The notes: generated by a model not told the origin, from the sequence alone. 49,015 nt of DNA from Streptomyces sp. CB00455 (GCF_001905445.1 NZ_LIVQ01000015.1:1-49015), one strand, 5' to 3'; positions 1 through 9,812 are shown, counted from the first letter of the stretch. Made by a program: numbers and translations.

Positions 1-37
1 ACAACGGGACGAAACGACCTCTTAGCTTGTTCTTTAT

Positions 38-1503
38 CTACCAAGATCTTCCTGGCTTGCCGATGGCCTTGAGGGTCTCGGGGCGTTTGACGGTCTTGCC
101 GACGTCGTAGCGGGGTGCCCGGTGTTTGTTCTTGGCGCCGGGTGGCCGTCCGGGGCCAGCGCCTCGGGGTTTGGGAACACGGGCCGGGCAGGCGAGGTGA
201 GCGCGGATGTTCCTGAACCCCCGGCGGACCCGGGCCGGAGTGAGCCGGTCGGAGGTGGTGGGTTTCTCCCAGGGCCGACGGAGGTCCGCGGCGAGCGGCC
301 GGGCGAGCCGGAGCTGGGTGTGAGCGACGATCAGGATCCAGGTCCAGCGGTCCGCCGCCTCGGGAGTACGGAGTTTCGGGGTGGTCCATCCGAGGGTCTG
401 CTTCGCGAAGCGGAAGGTGTGCTCCAGATCAAAGCGGCGGAGAAATGCCTGCCAGAAGCGGTCCACATCGTCCGGGGTGGCGCCGGTCTTCGAGGACCAT
501 AACCACACCGGCGGGGCATCCCGGTCCTTCGATAGATGCTCGACCTTCAAGCGCATCAACGTCCCCTCGACCAAGGGAAGTTCACCGTCGTGGTCGAGCC
601 AGGAGGAGCGGTGGGTGAGCCTTGGGTGGACCCGGTCCCACGCCTGGGTTTCGGCCTTGCCGTAGTTGGTGGTGTCCGTGATCGTGGTGATCGCGGGTTC
701 GGGCCAGGTCTCCGGCTTGGTGAAGCGGAATTCCGGGCCGTGCTTGGGCGGCCGGCCGTTGACGCCGTGCATCCGCGGTTGTTTCGGCAGACGCATCACG
801 CGGTCGGAGCGGACCCGGCCGACCAGCTCGACTGGCAGGTCACGCAGGACCCATGCCAGGCGGGTGACGTCGTAGCCGGCGTCGCTGACGATCACGATAT
901 GCGGGTCCCCGGTCTGCCACTGGCCCGCGGCGATGAGCCTCTCGACGACACCCCTAACTGGGCGGCGGTGATCGCGGTCGCGTCGTCCGCAGGGCCGAGC
1001 CGCACCACGTCCAGGATCGCGGTCCAGGACGTGGCACCCGGCTCCAGGACGGCGACGAAGGAGTAGGGCCAGCCCGGAATGAACTGCGAGGCCGTCTTCG
1101 CGCGGCCGTAGACATGGCAGAACAGCCGATCGGCCGAGCACGGTGCGTCGGAGCGAAGCCACGGCGACACATCGACCGCCAGGACCAGGCGCCCGCCGTC
1201 GAAACGCGGCAGCGACAGCCCGGCCAGCACCGCCCGCAGCCGGCCGAAGTCGATCCGGCCCTGGTTCAAGCCGCCGTACATCGCTCCGTGCCCACGCCGG
1301 TGCTCGGGCAACAGCGTCAAGTCCACCGGGGACTTCACCGCACCGTCCGCACACAGCACCGCGTCTGCCAGCTCGAACAACTCGTCGCGCCGAGCGGTCA
1401 GACACTCGTAGAACTCTCCCCGGAAGCGTGACGCTTCCGCGAACGCTTCCCTCCGGACAGCATCTGGCAGCAGACTCACCCTCACGGCCTTCGTCGTGGT
1501 CAT
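38..1503 (-). pseudogene. DDE transposase (IS4/IS701-like), frameshifted
   Basis: The N-terminal part is read from an ATG at 1503 (MTTTKAVRVSLLPD) and the C-terminal part, in another frame, ends at the stop at 38-40. The frames meet at about 951-957, where adding one base would restore AAQL-x-GVVERL. The DDE acidic residues are visible as AVDVS (first Asp), VSDAGYD (second Asp) and DLEHTFRFAKQTLGW (Glu with the usual FRFAKQ context). This is typical of the large Streptomyces DDE-superfamily transposases. I could not find terminal inverted repeats, so the element's ends are undefined. It is a decayed transposase, unless the single-base change is a sequencing error. Confidence 0.8.
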
Positions 1504-1658
1504 GTGCACCTTGGTCGGAGCACAGGATCAGACGAAGGCCGCCCCCATGTCCGGCGAATGCCCAGGTGAGCGACCTAGTGCGAGACGTCGTTCGATGCCG
1601 GATGCCACATCGATCCAAACATGCCAATGCGAGTACGACCCACCGGACTCGACAACGC

Positions 1659-2261
1659 TCACCAGGCGATCTCTCCGTCCTCGTCTACGGAGGGATGGGC
1701 GACGGAGTCAAGCCAGTCGGTCCGATCGTGGTGTTCCATGGCCTCGGCCACCTCGTGGAGCCAGGTTCCAAGGCTCGGCCACCCCAGGAAGTAGGCATAG
1801 TCGGCGTGCGGGGCACGACCGAGATGGTCATGCCACAACCCCGGGCCCGCGTCGATGAAGTGCTCGTCGCCATCGCCGCCGGCGAAGGGGACCCACTGCG
1901 TTCCCCACCACGGAGCCTCCTGCTCGTCTGGGTCGTCCTCGCCCTCCCAGATCTTCATGCGCCTCTGTCTCACGTCGGCGATTGCATCCGTGGAGTACAG
2001 CGGGCCGCACGGCAATATGCCGAGATAGGACGAATCCCCGTCGTGACACAGCAGGGACGCGCGCAGGTCGTTGGGAAGACGTACGCCCAACGCGACTTCG
2101 AGCTGGTCGACGGCATGTGGCGAAGCCGGAGGAGCAAGCTCTGCGAGTCGAGCGGGCGCATGCCGGGCCAGCCATGTGTCGATGCGCTGCCACGAGGTGG
2201 CAACAGGTGGAATCACCGGCGTGATGCCGATCAGAGGCGGCTCAATCATGAGCTGAAGCAT
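1659..2261 (-). CDS. SMI1/KNR4 (SUKH) family immunity-type protein
   Basis: The 200-residue product shows the SUKH core: a helix (RIDTWLARHAPARLAEL), then the VALGVRLPNDLRASLLCHDG segment, a strand-rich middle with WVPFAGGDGDEHFIDAGPG, and a C-terminal helix (LGTWLHEVAEAME). Proteins of this family bind and neutralise toxins of contact-dependent or polymorphic toxin systems, and they also occur as stand-alone immunity genes. No cognate toxin lies beside it; the only toxin-like gene in the window is at 47094. The start could be the ATG at 2261 or the one at 2249. The gene sits between two transposon remnants, which suits a mobile immunity gene. Confidence 0.75.
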   Translation of the reverse strand: MLQLMIEPPLIGITPVIPPVATSWQRIDTWLARHAPARLAELAPPASPHAVDQLEVALGVRLPNDLRASLLCHDGDSSYLGILPCGPLYSTDAIADVRQRRMKIWEGEDDPDEQEAPWWGTQWVPFAGGDGDEHFIDAGPGLWHDHLGRAPHADYAYFLGWPSLGTWLHEVAEAMEHHDRTDWLDSVAHPSVDEDGEIAW

Positions 2262-2573
2262 CTCACCCGGGTTCAGCAGCAGGCTGAGAGGTGCAGGTTA
2301 GGGGCACTTCTCATGCGCTTGGGCGGGCTGGAAGATAAAGAACAAGCTCCTTACGTTGTTGGTGGGTCGATTCCGCTCACTCGTAGGATCGGAAGGCCCT
2401 GGGGCACTGGGTGTGGCTGTCAAGCTCATGCCGCACGTGTGGCTTCTACTGATTGGCCGCCCGGTGCCCCGCGACGACTCGGCCACTGATTGGGATGCGC
2501 GCGGAGATCGCTTGGTAAGGACACGCTGGCGAGGTCGTCTGCTGGGACCAGTACCGGAACTTCGGAGGTGAGC

Positions 2574-3101
2574 GTGCCCGAACTCTGGGCCGGAACGGAC
2601 GCGGGCAAAGCCGAGCATCACTGCACGGTTATCGACACCGAGGGCAAGCGGAGGAAGATCACAACCAACGCCTTGTCCATCCTGACCGCCGTGATCATGC
2701 TGCGGGAGGTTCAGGTTCCCGACGGCGTCACCGACACCCTCCGAGCCGCCCTCGCCGAGGAGCGTGACAGGTGGCATCGGCAGGTCGGTGAGGCGACCCG
2801 TCACTTCACCGACCGCGCGCAGGAGTTCATCTTCACCTTCCGCGGTCCCATCGGAGTCCTGTGGATGCGCTACTGCGGGACCGCCCGCATGGTCTGGATC
2901 TCCGACCGGACCGAGGAGACGAGGCTGCGGCACCTCCTGGAGATCACGGAGCACTTCCACACCCTGTTCTTCGGCAGCCGATGGCGCCTGCGTTCACGCG
3001 TACGGGCGATGGGAGAGCTGCAACGCCTGATGAGCGTGATCGAGGAAGAAGGCCGGCCGCCATTGCCCCAGAGCCGCACGGCACCCGCCGTCGAGGTGTG
3101 A
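2574..3101 (+). pseudogene. IS110 transposase 5' scrap fused to an unknown ORF
   Basis: A GTG at 2574 behind TTCGGAGG starts VPELWAGTDAGKAEHHC, the RuvC-like N-terminus of an IS110-family transposase including its first catalytic Asp. After about 25 residues (near 2650) the reading frame continues into unrelated sequence: a helix-rich stretch (DTLRAALAEERDRWHRQVGEATRHFTDRAQEF and RLRHLLEITEHFHTLFFGSRW) with no recognised family. The frame therefore looks like an illegitimate junction between a transposase start and the tail of another gene. Bases 2300-2573 would be the IS110 non-coding left end. Whether the fusion is expressed is unknown. Confidence 0.6.
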
Positions 3102-3275
3102 CAGGCGCCCCTACGGATCGGACTCCCGAACAGGAGCGCCAGCCGCCACGGCTACGCTGCTCCGCGCTGAACGCGCAACGCAGAGCCCGGCACAGGCTAC
3201 AGGCGTGGAGCTGTCCACCGCTGCGGGTCAGCCTGGCCATGCGGGCTGCCCGCTTGCGGAGTTCTGCCGGGGCGG

Positions 3276-3968
3276 TCAGATGCGGCGGGGTTCGATGACT
3301 ACCTCGGGTGAGGAAGACCGCACTACGCTGGCGGCAGGGACGACGGTGCTGCCCATGCAGACGCTGGCCGCAATGGCCGAGTGGCGGCCCACGGCGATGC
3401 CGGGGCCGAGGGTGATCATGCTGCCGGTCTGGACCTGGTCGCCGATCAGGCTTCCGAACTGGGACGTGGTGCACCGGTAGGGCGGTTCGTCGCCGGAACC
3501 GTGAAGGACGATCTCCTTGACGGGTACGCGCATGTCGTAGTTCCACAGGCTGATCGCCGCGATGACGAGGTTCGCGGACAGGTGGGCGTCGGCCCCGATG
3601 ATGGAATGGCCGATGCCCACCTGGTGGCCGAGAACGGCGTTCTCCCCGACGAAGGAGTGGGTGACCTCGCATCCGAAGCCGACCGAGACGCCGGCGGCGA
3701 GGACGGAGCGCTTGCGGACCGTCGAGAATTCGTGAACACGGACACCGGAGCCGATGATCACGTCTTCGCCGATGATCGCGGTGGGGTGGATCCGTGCGGT
3801 GGGGTGGATCCGCTCGGGCACAACCTGAAGGGCGTCGTCGTGGAGGCTGTCCCAGCGGGTGAGGAAGTCGGACAGCTCGAACTCGCTGATCTTCGCGTAG
3901 CCGGTGGCGTCCAGGCCGGACGCTGAAGGGCTGCGGACGTAGTCACCGATACGGATGGTCTCGGGCAC
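3276..3968 (-). CDS. Left-handed beta-helix (hexapeptide) acyltransferase-like protein
   Basis: The product has many hexapeptide-repeat turns, e.g. IHPTARIHPTAIIGEDVIIGSGVRV and VLAAGVSVGFGCEVTHSFVGENAVLGHQVGIG, forming the left-handed beta-helix used by sugar O/N-acyltransferases and nucleotidyltransferase-associated LbH proteins. The GTG at 3968 is chosen because AGGAG lies 7 bases upstream; an in-frame ATG at 4025 would overlap the preceding epimerase. It follows the epimerase by 34 bases on the same strand, so the two are probably co-transcribed and act on a nucleotide-sugar or sugar-bearing product. The acyl donor and acceptor cannot be told from sequence. Confidence 0.8.
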   Translation of the reverse strand: MPETIRIGDYVRSPSASGLDATGYAKISEFELSDFLTRWDSLHDDALQVVPERIHPTARIHPTAIIGEDVIIGSGVRVHEFSTVRKRSVLAAGVSVGFGCEVTHSFVGENAVLGHQVGIGHSIIGADAHLSANLVIAAISLWNYDMRVPVKEIVLHGSGDEPPYRCTTSQFGSLIGDQVQTGSMITLGPGIAVGRHSAIAASVCMGSTVVPAASVVRSSSPEVVIEPRRI

Positions 3969-4002
3969 CTGCTTGCTCCTGGGCGTCGTCGGGTCGGGAG
4001 GT

Positions 4003-5055
4003 TCACGCGGCTTCGGCGGCGTCACGGCGCAGGAAGTCAGGTAGGGCCGCGGGGGTGTTGTCGAGCCAGGCGACGTAGCGGGCCACGCCTTCGGCCACCG
4101 TGATCCGGGGCTCCCACTCCAGGGCGGCGGTCATGCGGGCCGTGCCGGCCGTCCCGCCGAGCGGGTCACCCTCAGGCAGCGGCCGGTCCTGGAACTCGGC
4201 ATCGCGGTAGTGGTTGCGGATGAGCTGGGCCACGTCCGCGATGGAGGTGGCCTGGCCGGTGCCGACGTTCAGGGTCTGCCGGTCGGCGCCGGGGGCGAGC
4301 ATGGCCATGATGGTGGCGTCGGCGATGTCTTCGACGTGGACGAAGTCGCGGACCTGCCGGCCGCCGCCGTTCAGGTGCAGGGGAAGGCCGAGCTTCGCGC
4401 GCATCGCCATCCAGGCGACCACCCAGGAGTGCGAGCCCTCCTTGACGGTCTGGGGCTCGCCGTAGACGGAGAAGTACCGGACCGAGGTGTGGGAGACGTT
4501 GGCCTTGCCCAGCACCAGCGCGGTCTGTGCCTCGCCCCACGCCTTCGTGTTCGCGTAGACGGAGAGCGGGGCCAGGGGCTGGTCCTCGTGCCAGGTCTGC
4601 ACGTTGCGGCGCTTGGGGTCGCCGTTGCCGTAGACGGCCGCCGAGGAGACGAACACGAAGCGGTGCACGCGCGCGTTGCAGCGGCTGACGGCGTCCAGGA
4701 GGACCTGGGTTCCGGTGACGTTGGTCTGGATCGCGGCCATGGGGTTTCGGGTGCAGGCGGCCACGTCGGCGACGGCGGCGGCATGGATGACGTAGTCGGC
4801 TTCCCGGACGACGTGGTCCATCAGGGTCGCGTCGGCGATGTCGCCCACGATGGTGTCGCGGTCGGTGGTGCGCACACCGAACAGGTCGCTGTAGACGGTG
4901 GCGGGGTAAGCGTCGAGCTTGCCCACGGCGATCACGCGGGCCCCCGCTGCGCGAAGGCGGACGGTGATGCGGGAGCCGACCAGGCCCCCGCCCCCGGTGA
5001 CCACCACGGTTGAGCCGGCGAGGGCGGCGGACAGGTCAGCGTCGGTCAGCGGCAC
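4003..5055 (-). CDS. NAD-dependent epimerase/dehydratase (extended SDR)
   Basis: The 350-residue product begins at a GTG with GAGGAG 8 bases upstream. It has the extended-SDR Rossmann motif TGGGGLVG at residues 20-27 and the catalytic Tyr-x-x-x-Lys at about 167-171 (YANTK), with the SSAAVYG serine strand before it. A C-terminal sugar-binding region follows (RDFVHVEDIADA, LNVGTGQATSIADV). Such enzymes epimerise or dehydrate nucleotide-activated sugars in the cytosol. The linked acyltransferase and the glycosyltransferase at 6680 suggest a glycoconjugate or polysaccharide cassette. The exact substrate is not predictable. Confidence 0.88.
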   Translation of the reverse strand: MPLTDADLSAALAGSTVVVTGGGGLVGSRITVRLRAAGARVIAVGKLDAYPATVYSDLFGVRTTDRDTIVGDIADATLMDHVVREADYVIHAAAVADVAACTRNPMAAIQTNVTGTQVLLDAVSRCNARVHRFVFVSSAAVYGNGDPKRRNVQTWHEDQPLAPLSVYANTKAWGEAQTALVLGKANVSHTSVRYFSVYGEPQTVKEGSHSWVVAWMAMRAKLGLPLHLNGGGRQVRDFVHVEDIADATIMAMLAPGADRQTLNVGTGQATSIADVAQLIRNHYRDAEFQDRPLPEGDPLGGTAGTARMTAALEWEPRITVAEGVARYVAWLDNTPAALPDFLRRDAAEAA

Positions 5056-5261
5056 GGCGGTTTCTCCTCGGACTCGGCGGGATGGCATAGGGGAGCGGGG
5101 AGGTTGCGACCGGGCCGGCTTGGGACCGCCTCCCCGCCACCCGGCAGGCACCGCCCGGGGCAGGGGTGGGCTCCATCGGAAGGAGCGGTGAAACGGCCCC
5201 GGGCGGCGTGATGAACAGTGAACTCGCCTGGGTCAAAGCTGAGTACGGTGGAGACGGAGGG

Positions 5262-5279
5262 AACCCGTTCAACCCGTTC
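5262..5279. promoter_or_regulatory. Tandem 9-bp direct repeat upstream of the TPR regulator
   Basis: AACCCGTTC occurs twice head to tail, 25 bases before the TTG start of the regulator gene and inside the divergent intergenic region shared with the epimerase operon. It is a plausible operator for the HTH/TPR protein itself; no experimental basis. Confidence 0.35.
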
Positions 5280-5304
5280 AAGATCGCTTGCGAGGGGGCC
5301 GACG

Positions 5305-6662
5305 TTGGCAGGAGACCGGACGCCGAACAGCGCGTTAGCGGACGTGATCACCGAGTCCGGGGCCACGTACTACGCGCTGGCCAGGGAGATCCGCTCTGTG
5401 GCGGCCGAGGCCGGCCAGCGATTGAGTACCGGGCCGTCGGCCGTCGCCTACTGGGTCGCCGGGGGTACACCGTCCGGCCAGACGCCGTTCTACATCGCCG
5501 AGGCTCTGACGAGACGGACCAAGCGACGGGTGACGGTTGCCGAGATCGGTCTAGGCTGCGAAGGCGGCGGGGCCATGGAAGCAGATCCACTGGCCGCCAT
5601 CGCCGATCTCGGGAGATCCGTCATGCAACGTCGCCGCGACTTCCTCGGCGCCGCGTTCACCGCCGCCGCCGTCGGTCTGCCGCTGGCCTACGACCACGAA
5701 GCGGTCGCCGCGACGCTCCGAGCGGCCGAGACCGGCGGCAGCGTCGGCCCCACCGAGGTGACCACGGTCCGGCAGCTGACCGAGATGTTCCGCAGCGTGG
5801 ACGAACGCATGGGCGGCGGCCACGGCCTGACCACCGTCACCGCCTTCTGACCGACACCGTCGCACCGATGCTGACCGCCCGGTTCCCCTCCGCCACGGTC
5901 CGGTCCGAGGCGTTCGGGGCTGCGGCCCAGCTGGCTTGCCTGGTCGGCTGGAAACACCACGACCTCGGCCGGGAGGGCGCCGCCCAGCGGTACTACCTGC
6001 TGGGCTACCAGCTCGCCTGTGAGGCCGACCCGAACGGCCACGCAGCGTGGATGATGCGGGCACTGACCCATCAAGCCCTCGACCTGGGCCACCCCGGCTC
6101 ATGTCCCGAGCTTGCAGAGGCGGCCCTGGGCAGGGCCGTGGGGAAGGTCGACCGGCAGACCGAGGCCCTGCTGTTGGTGACGTGCGCCAGGGCGTACGGG
6201 GCCGGCGGCCAGAGCGCCAAGGCCGCACGGGCGCTTCTGGCCGCCGAGGACGCCGTGACGGACACCCGGGACCCGGTCACCGCCTACGCCGCCGCCTCAG
6301 GGCCGGTGGCGGCCACGGTCGCCTCGCACATGGGCAAGACCCTGACCGCGATGAAGGACCACACCGCCGCCGAACGGCACTACCGCCGGGCCCTGGCAGG
6401 CCGAACCCCGGGCACGTACCAGCTCAAGCACGGGCTGACCATGGCCAACCTCGGGCGATCGGTGGCCGGGCAGAACCGGCACGAGGAAGCCGTGGGCCTG
6501 TGGACCAGGTCCCTGGACTTCATGGGCGGTGTGGTCTCCGACCGCAACCGGCAGGCAGTCAGGGAAATCCAGGCGGCGGCCGCCCGGTACCGCCAGCGCG
6601 GTGTGGCAGGCGCGGCGAGCCTGAACCAGCGCGCCACCGAACTGCTCACCAACCAGGCGTGA
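5305..6662 (+). pseudogene. XRE-like HTH plus tetratricopeptide regulator, frameshifted
   Basis: The TTG at 5305 follows GAGGGGG. The first part encodes a DNA-binding-like region (ALADVITESGATYYALAREIRSVAAEAG and AYWVAGGTP) of the kind seen in Streptomyces TPR regulators, then RRDFLGAAFTAAAVGLPLAY. The frame stops at TGA 5848-5850. The second part continues without a break in the -1 frame (LTDTVAPMLTARFP onwards) through TPR helices such as HTAAERHYRRALAGRTPGTYQLKHG to the stop at 6662. Restoring one base at about 5847 gives TAFLTDTVAP, so I read a single-base deletion (or a sequencing error). No classic slippery heptamer is present. The gene lies just before the glycosyltransferase and divergent from the epimerase, suggesting it regulated this cluster. 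Confidence 0.75.
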
Positions 6663-6679
6663 AAGGAACGAACACCAGA

Positions 6680-7549
6680 ATGCCGAAGATCGGGGTTGTG
6701 GTCCTGACCATGGGCGACCGGCCCGCAGAACTGGGGGCCCTGCTGGCCTCGGTGGCCGCTCAGGAAGGCGATCCGGCGACCGTCGTGGTCCTCGGCCAGG
6801 GTGTGAAGCTCCCGCCCCTCCCGGACGGCGTGGACGGCGTGGAGCTGGCGGAGAACCTGGGGATCCCCGGCGGGCGGAACGCCGGCGTGGCCTGGCTGCG
6901 CGAGCGCGGCGGCGTGGACGTCGTCGTGGTCCTGGACGACGACGGCCTGTTGCCCCGCACCGACACCTTCCGCCTGATCCGCGAAGCGTTCGCCAGCAGG
7001 CCACGCTTGGGCATCGCGGGCTTCCGCATCGCGGACGAGACCGGGGAGAGCCAGCGCAGGCACATCCCCCGTCTGGGTGGCAAGAACCCGCTGGTATCCG
7101 GGCCGGTGACCACGTTCCTAGGCGGCGGCCACGCCATCCGCATGACCGTGATCGACCAGGTAGGCGACTTCCCCACCCAGTTCTTCTACGCCCACGAGGA
7201 GACCGACTTCGCCTGGCGGGCGCTGGACGCCGGCTGGGAGATCGACTACCGGGCGGACATGGTGCTCCAGCACCCGCGCACCGAGGCGTCCCGACACGCG
7301 GTGTACTACCGCAACACCGGCCGGAACCGGGTCTGGCTGGCCAAGCGGCACCTGCCCGCCGTCCTGGTCCCGGTCTACCTCGCGACGTGGGCCGCGTACA
7401 CGCTCGCGCAGCGACCCCCGCTGTCGGGCCTGGCCTCCTGGTGGGCTGGCTTCTTCGAAGGCGTACGAGTGCCGTGCCCGCCGAGGCGGCCCATGCGGTG
7501 GCGGACCGTGTGGCGGATGACCAGGCTGGGCCGACCCCCGGTCATCTGA
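6680..7549 (+). CDS. GT2 family glycosyltransferase
   Basis: The 289-residue product starts MPKIGVVVLTMGDRP, a GT-A N-terminus. It has the nucleotide-sugar/metal region VVVLDDDGLL near residue 90 and the acceptor-side motif FYAHEETDFAWRALDAGW, both typical of family 2 inverting glycosyltransferases. AAGGAACG lies upstream, and the gene begins 17 bases after the regulator's stop, so the two share a transcript. A moderately hydrophobic segment near residue 235 (VLVPVYLATWAAYTLA) may contact the membrane. With the neighbouring epimerase and acyltransferase it probably builds a decorated glycan or glycosylated metabolite. Confidence 0.87.
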   Translation: MPKIGVVVLTMGDRPAELGALLASVAAQEGDPATVVVLGQGVKLPPLPDGVDGVELAENLGIPGGRNAGVAWLRERGGVDVVVVLDDDGLLPRTDTFRLIREAFASRPRLGIAGFRIADETGESQRRHIPRLGGKNPLVSGPVTTFLGGGHAIRMTVIDQVGDFPTQFFYAHEETDFAWRALDAGWEIDYRADMVLQHPRTEASRHAVYYRNTGRNRVWLAKRHLPAVLVPVYLATWAAYTLAQRPPLSGLASWWAGFFEGVRVPCPPRRPMRWRTVWRMTRLGRPPVI

Positions 7550-8225
7550 CGCCCCGATATGGGTTCGCTTTGCTGGCTGCTGCCCAGCCCGGAGCTTCGG
7601 GTGACAGCATGAAGGCCATCGTGCAGGCGGTGGTCTCGGGCTTGCTGGTGCAGCTCGGACACACGGTCACAGAACCGTCCAAGGACAGTGACCTGCTTGT
7701 TCTCGCCGAGGGTCATGGGGCCGAAGAGTAGGTCAAGCCGCTCGTTGTAACGCCCTCGGAGTGTTGGGCGACCGGGCTGTAGTCGGGGTCCGTGAGGGGT
7801 GATGCCGTCAAGATCCGCTGCATGGTGACCGGCCGTTCTGCTTCACTTTCGCCCATGACCGACACCCGTGAGGCCCTCGACCGCGCCTCCGCGCCGACGG
7901 CCGCGCGTTGGTCGAGGAGTACGTCGTTCCCGAGCCGACCCGGGCACCTTCACCGCCCTGGCCGGCCCCTCGGCGGGGGAGCTGCCGCTGTGCTGCGAGG
8001 GCACGCTGGAGTAGCCACGCGCGAGATCCCGTTCGGCGGACGCCCGACGGTGCCGCGAGTGCCGGTGTCGTGCGGGGCGTCGAGGGCTGCCGGCCGTCCC
8101 GGATTCGGGTCGATGACGGCCTGACACCGCGGTCTCCCGACGGCTTACGGGTGACCCGATTCGTCGGACAAACCTGTCGGTGGACGGGCAAGCTGTTCGC
8201 CGACGGAGGAGACGAGGAGGTCAGG
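7550..8225. other. Intergenic stretch with decayed coding sequence
   Basis: No convincing intact gene. From about 7857 the plus strand reads MTDTREALDRAS, then in a second frame ADGRALVEEYVVPEP, then in a third frame GTFTALAGPSAGELPLCCEGTLE followed by a stop near 8014. This looks like one short gene broken by at least two frameshifts. The family is not recognised. Confidence 0.35.
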
Positions 8226-9218
8226 GTGATCGAGACGATCGTCGCGGTGGTGGGGGCGGTCAGCACCCTGGCGGGTGTCGGAATCGGTGTCGCGGGCTAC
8301 CGCAGCCAGGCTGCGCTGCTCCGCCTGCAGGCGGCACAGCTCCAGCGGCAGACCGAGGACGCCGAACGGGCCCAGCGCCTCGCGGAGGCGGCCGAGCGGC
8401 GGGCCCAGGCGGCGGAGCGCCGCGCCGTCGAGGCCGGCCAGCAGCGGGTCGCGCAGGAGGAGAACGCCGACCGGGCCCGGGAGCGTCGGCTCCTCCTCGC
8501 CCACGCCCGGCACTTCACCGTCGAGGCGGAGCGCAACGCGGTGCGGGTCGGCTACCGGGGCCGGTTCCCCGTGACGGACGTCCGGGTTTACTGGCGGGGG
8601 ACCGACATCACCCCGGGTGGCCTAGGCCTGGGCCTGTCCGTCCCGTCGGACCTCGCGCCGTACGACCCCCGGGCCGGGATCCTGGTGGCTCCGGTGCCGG
8701 GGCTGCCGGACGGGACCAGGCCCGCCTTCGCGGACATCCACGTGGACTTCACCGACGTGCACGACCGGCGCTGGCGCCGTCGCGGGAACGGCGCGCTGCT
8801 CCTGCGCGGCGGCAACGGCGAGTGGGACCCGGCGCCCACCTCCTGGCTGGAGGACGATCCGGCTCAGCCCTGGGACCCCCGTTCCGTCGGACACCAGCCA
8901 CAGGGCTGGCCGCAGCGGCAGCTGCCACCGCTGCCGTGGCCGGCGGCGGTGCCCGGCCTGCCGGAGCCGGGCACAGCCCCGATCACCGGGCTGCCCGACG
9001 GCCGGCCACGCCCGACGTATGGCGACACCCCCCTCTCGTCCGACCGCCTGCTGCGCGCGCAGCCGAAGACGAAGGCGAGCAGACCGGCGGAGCGCCAGGG
9101 CCAGTGGTACACGGCCCAACCCGTCGCTCCGGAGCACCCACGGCCCCCCATGCTGCCCGTCCTCGCCGTCCTTGGGATCGGACTCGGTGTCATCTGCCTG
9201 CTGTTCCTGGCGTTCTAG
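8226..9218 (+). CDS. Membrane-anchored coiled-coil protein of unknown function
   Basis: A GTG behind GAGGAGG starts a 330-residue protein. An N-terminal membrane segment (IVAVVGAVSTLAGVGIGVAGY) is followed by an Ala/Glu/Arg-rich coiled coil at about residues 30-90 (repeated AERAQRLAEAAERRAQAAERR pattern). A beta-rich region with VTDVRVYWRGTDI and ADIHVDFTDVHDRRWRRRGNGAL comes next, then a Pro-rich linker and a second membrane segment at the extreme C-terminus (MLPVLAVLGIGLGVICLLFLAF). It could be an envelope or stress-sensing protein. No family is recognised and no neighbour is co-oriented within operon distance. Confidence 0.65.
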   Translation: MIETIVAVVGAVSTLAGVGIGVAGYRSQAALLRLQAAQLQRQTEDAERAQRLAEAAERRAQAAERRAVEAGQQRVAQEENADRARERRLLLAHARHFTVEAERNAVRVGYRGRFPVTDVRVYWRGTDITPGGLGLGLSVPSDLAPYDPRAGILVAPVPGLPDGTRPAFADIHVDFTDVHDRRWRRRGNGALLLRGGNGEWDPAPTSWLEDDPAQPWDPRSVGHQPQGWPQRQLPPLPWPAAVPGLPEPGTAPITGLPDGRPRPTYGDTPLSSDRLLRAQPKTKASRPAERQGQWYTAQPVAPEHPRPPMLPVLAVLGIGLGVICLLFLAF

Positions 9219-9341
9219 GCAGATCGATAGCTGTTGCGGGTCATGACGTTGTTGACGCTCCCGGCAGGGCATATCCGTGCAGCTGCGGTGTGCCGGGGCT
9301 CGTCGCTCTATGGCTGGCGCACCGCACCCGAGGAGGTGGCT

Positions 9342-9764
9342 TCAGGTAGTCGGGGCCCAGAGTCCGTCGGCTGCACCGCGGGCGAGGTGCTGGGCGTAGA
9401 CGGCGACCTTCCAGGTGATGACGGATCGGCACTCCTCCAGCGCCTGGATCTGTGCGTCGACGCGCTGTCGATGGGTGTCGAGCAGGTGCAGGCGTTCCGC
9501 TTCGTTGCCCGGTCCGTGGCGTACCAGTTCGGCGAAGTGCTTGAGGTCGGCGAGCGGCATGCCGGATTCGCGGAGTTTGACGCAGATCAGCAGCCATTCG
9601 ACGTCGACGGGGGTGTAGCGCCGTCGGCCGCCCGATGTGCGCTGGACGGGTCCGACGAGCAGGCCCTCGCGCTCGTAGAAGCGCAGCGCGTGCACGCTCA
9701 GTCCGGTGCGCTCGGCCACCTCGCCGATGCTCAGCGACTGCGCGGCAGCCTCGCTGGTCGTCAT
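9342..9764 (-). CDS. MerR family transcriptional regulator
   Basis: The 140-residue protein has the MerR winged HTH at its N-terminus (LSIGEVAERTGLSVHALRFYEREGLL, then RRRYTPVDVEWL) and the antiparallel dimerisation helix HLLDTHRQRVDAQIQALEECRSVI. There are no clustered C-terminal cysteines, so it is not a metal sensor of the classic type; it fits the small-molecule or redox branch that often controls an adjacent SDR. ATG 9764 is preferred over upstream in-frame ATGs, which would run into the divergent promoter. It is divergent from the SDR gene and very likely both represses itself and activates that gene. Confidence 0.88.
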   Translation of the reverse strand: MTTSEAAAQSLSIGEVAERTGLSVHALRFYEREGLLVGPVQRTSGGRRRYTPVDVEWLLICVKLRESGMPLADLKHFAELVRHGPGNEAERLHLLDTHRQRVDAQIQALEECRSVITWKVAVYAQHLARGAADGLWAPTT

Positions 9765-9781
9765 CCCGCTCACCCCTTGGC

Positions 9782-9812
9782 TTGATCTAGACCTCGCTCT
9801 AGATCGTAGCGT
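9782..9812 (+). promoter_or_regulatory. MerR-type promoter/operator for the SDR gene
   Basis: TTGATC (9782-9787) and TAGCGT (9807-9812) are separated by 19 bp, the overlong spacer typical of MerR-activated promoters. A perfect 8-bp dyad, GATCTAGA and TCTAGATC with a 6-bp centre, spans 9784-9805 between them. The predicted start of transcription falls at or beside the A of the SDR start codon at 9820, implying a leaderless mRNA. Confidence 0.75.

Noticed and set aside
5840..5856. Possible RF2-like programmed frameshift (TTC TGA C) in the TPR regulator.
   Set aside because: The continuation is in the -1 frame, not +1 as in RF2, and there is no slippery heptamer, so a deletion or read error is likelier.
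8180..9349. A 389-codon plus-strand frame overlapping the coiled-coil membrane protein.
   Set aside because: It is the +1 shadow of the 8226-9218 frame, rich in Gly/Pro/Arg/Ala only.
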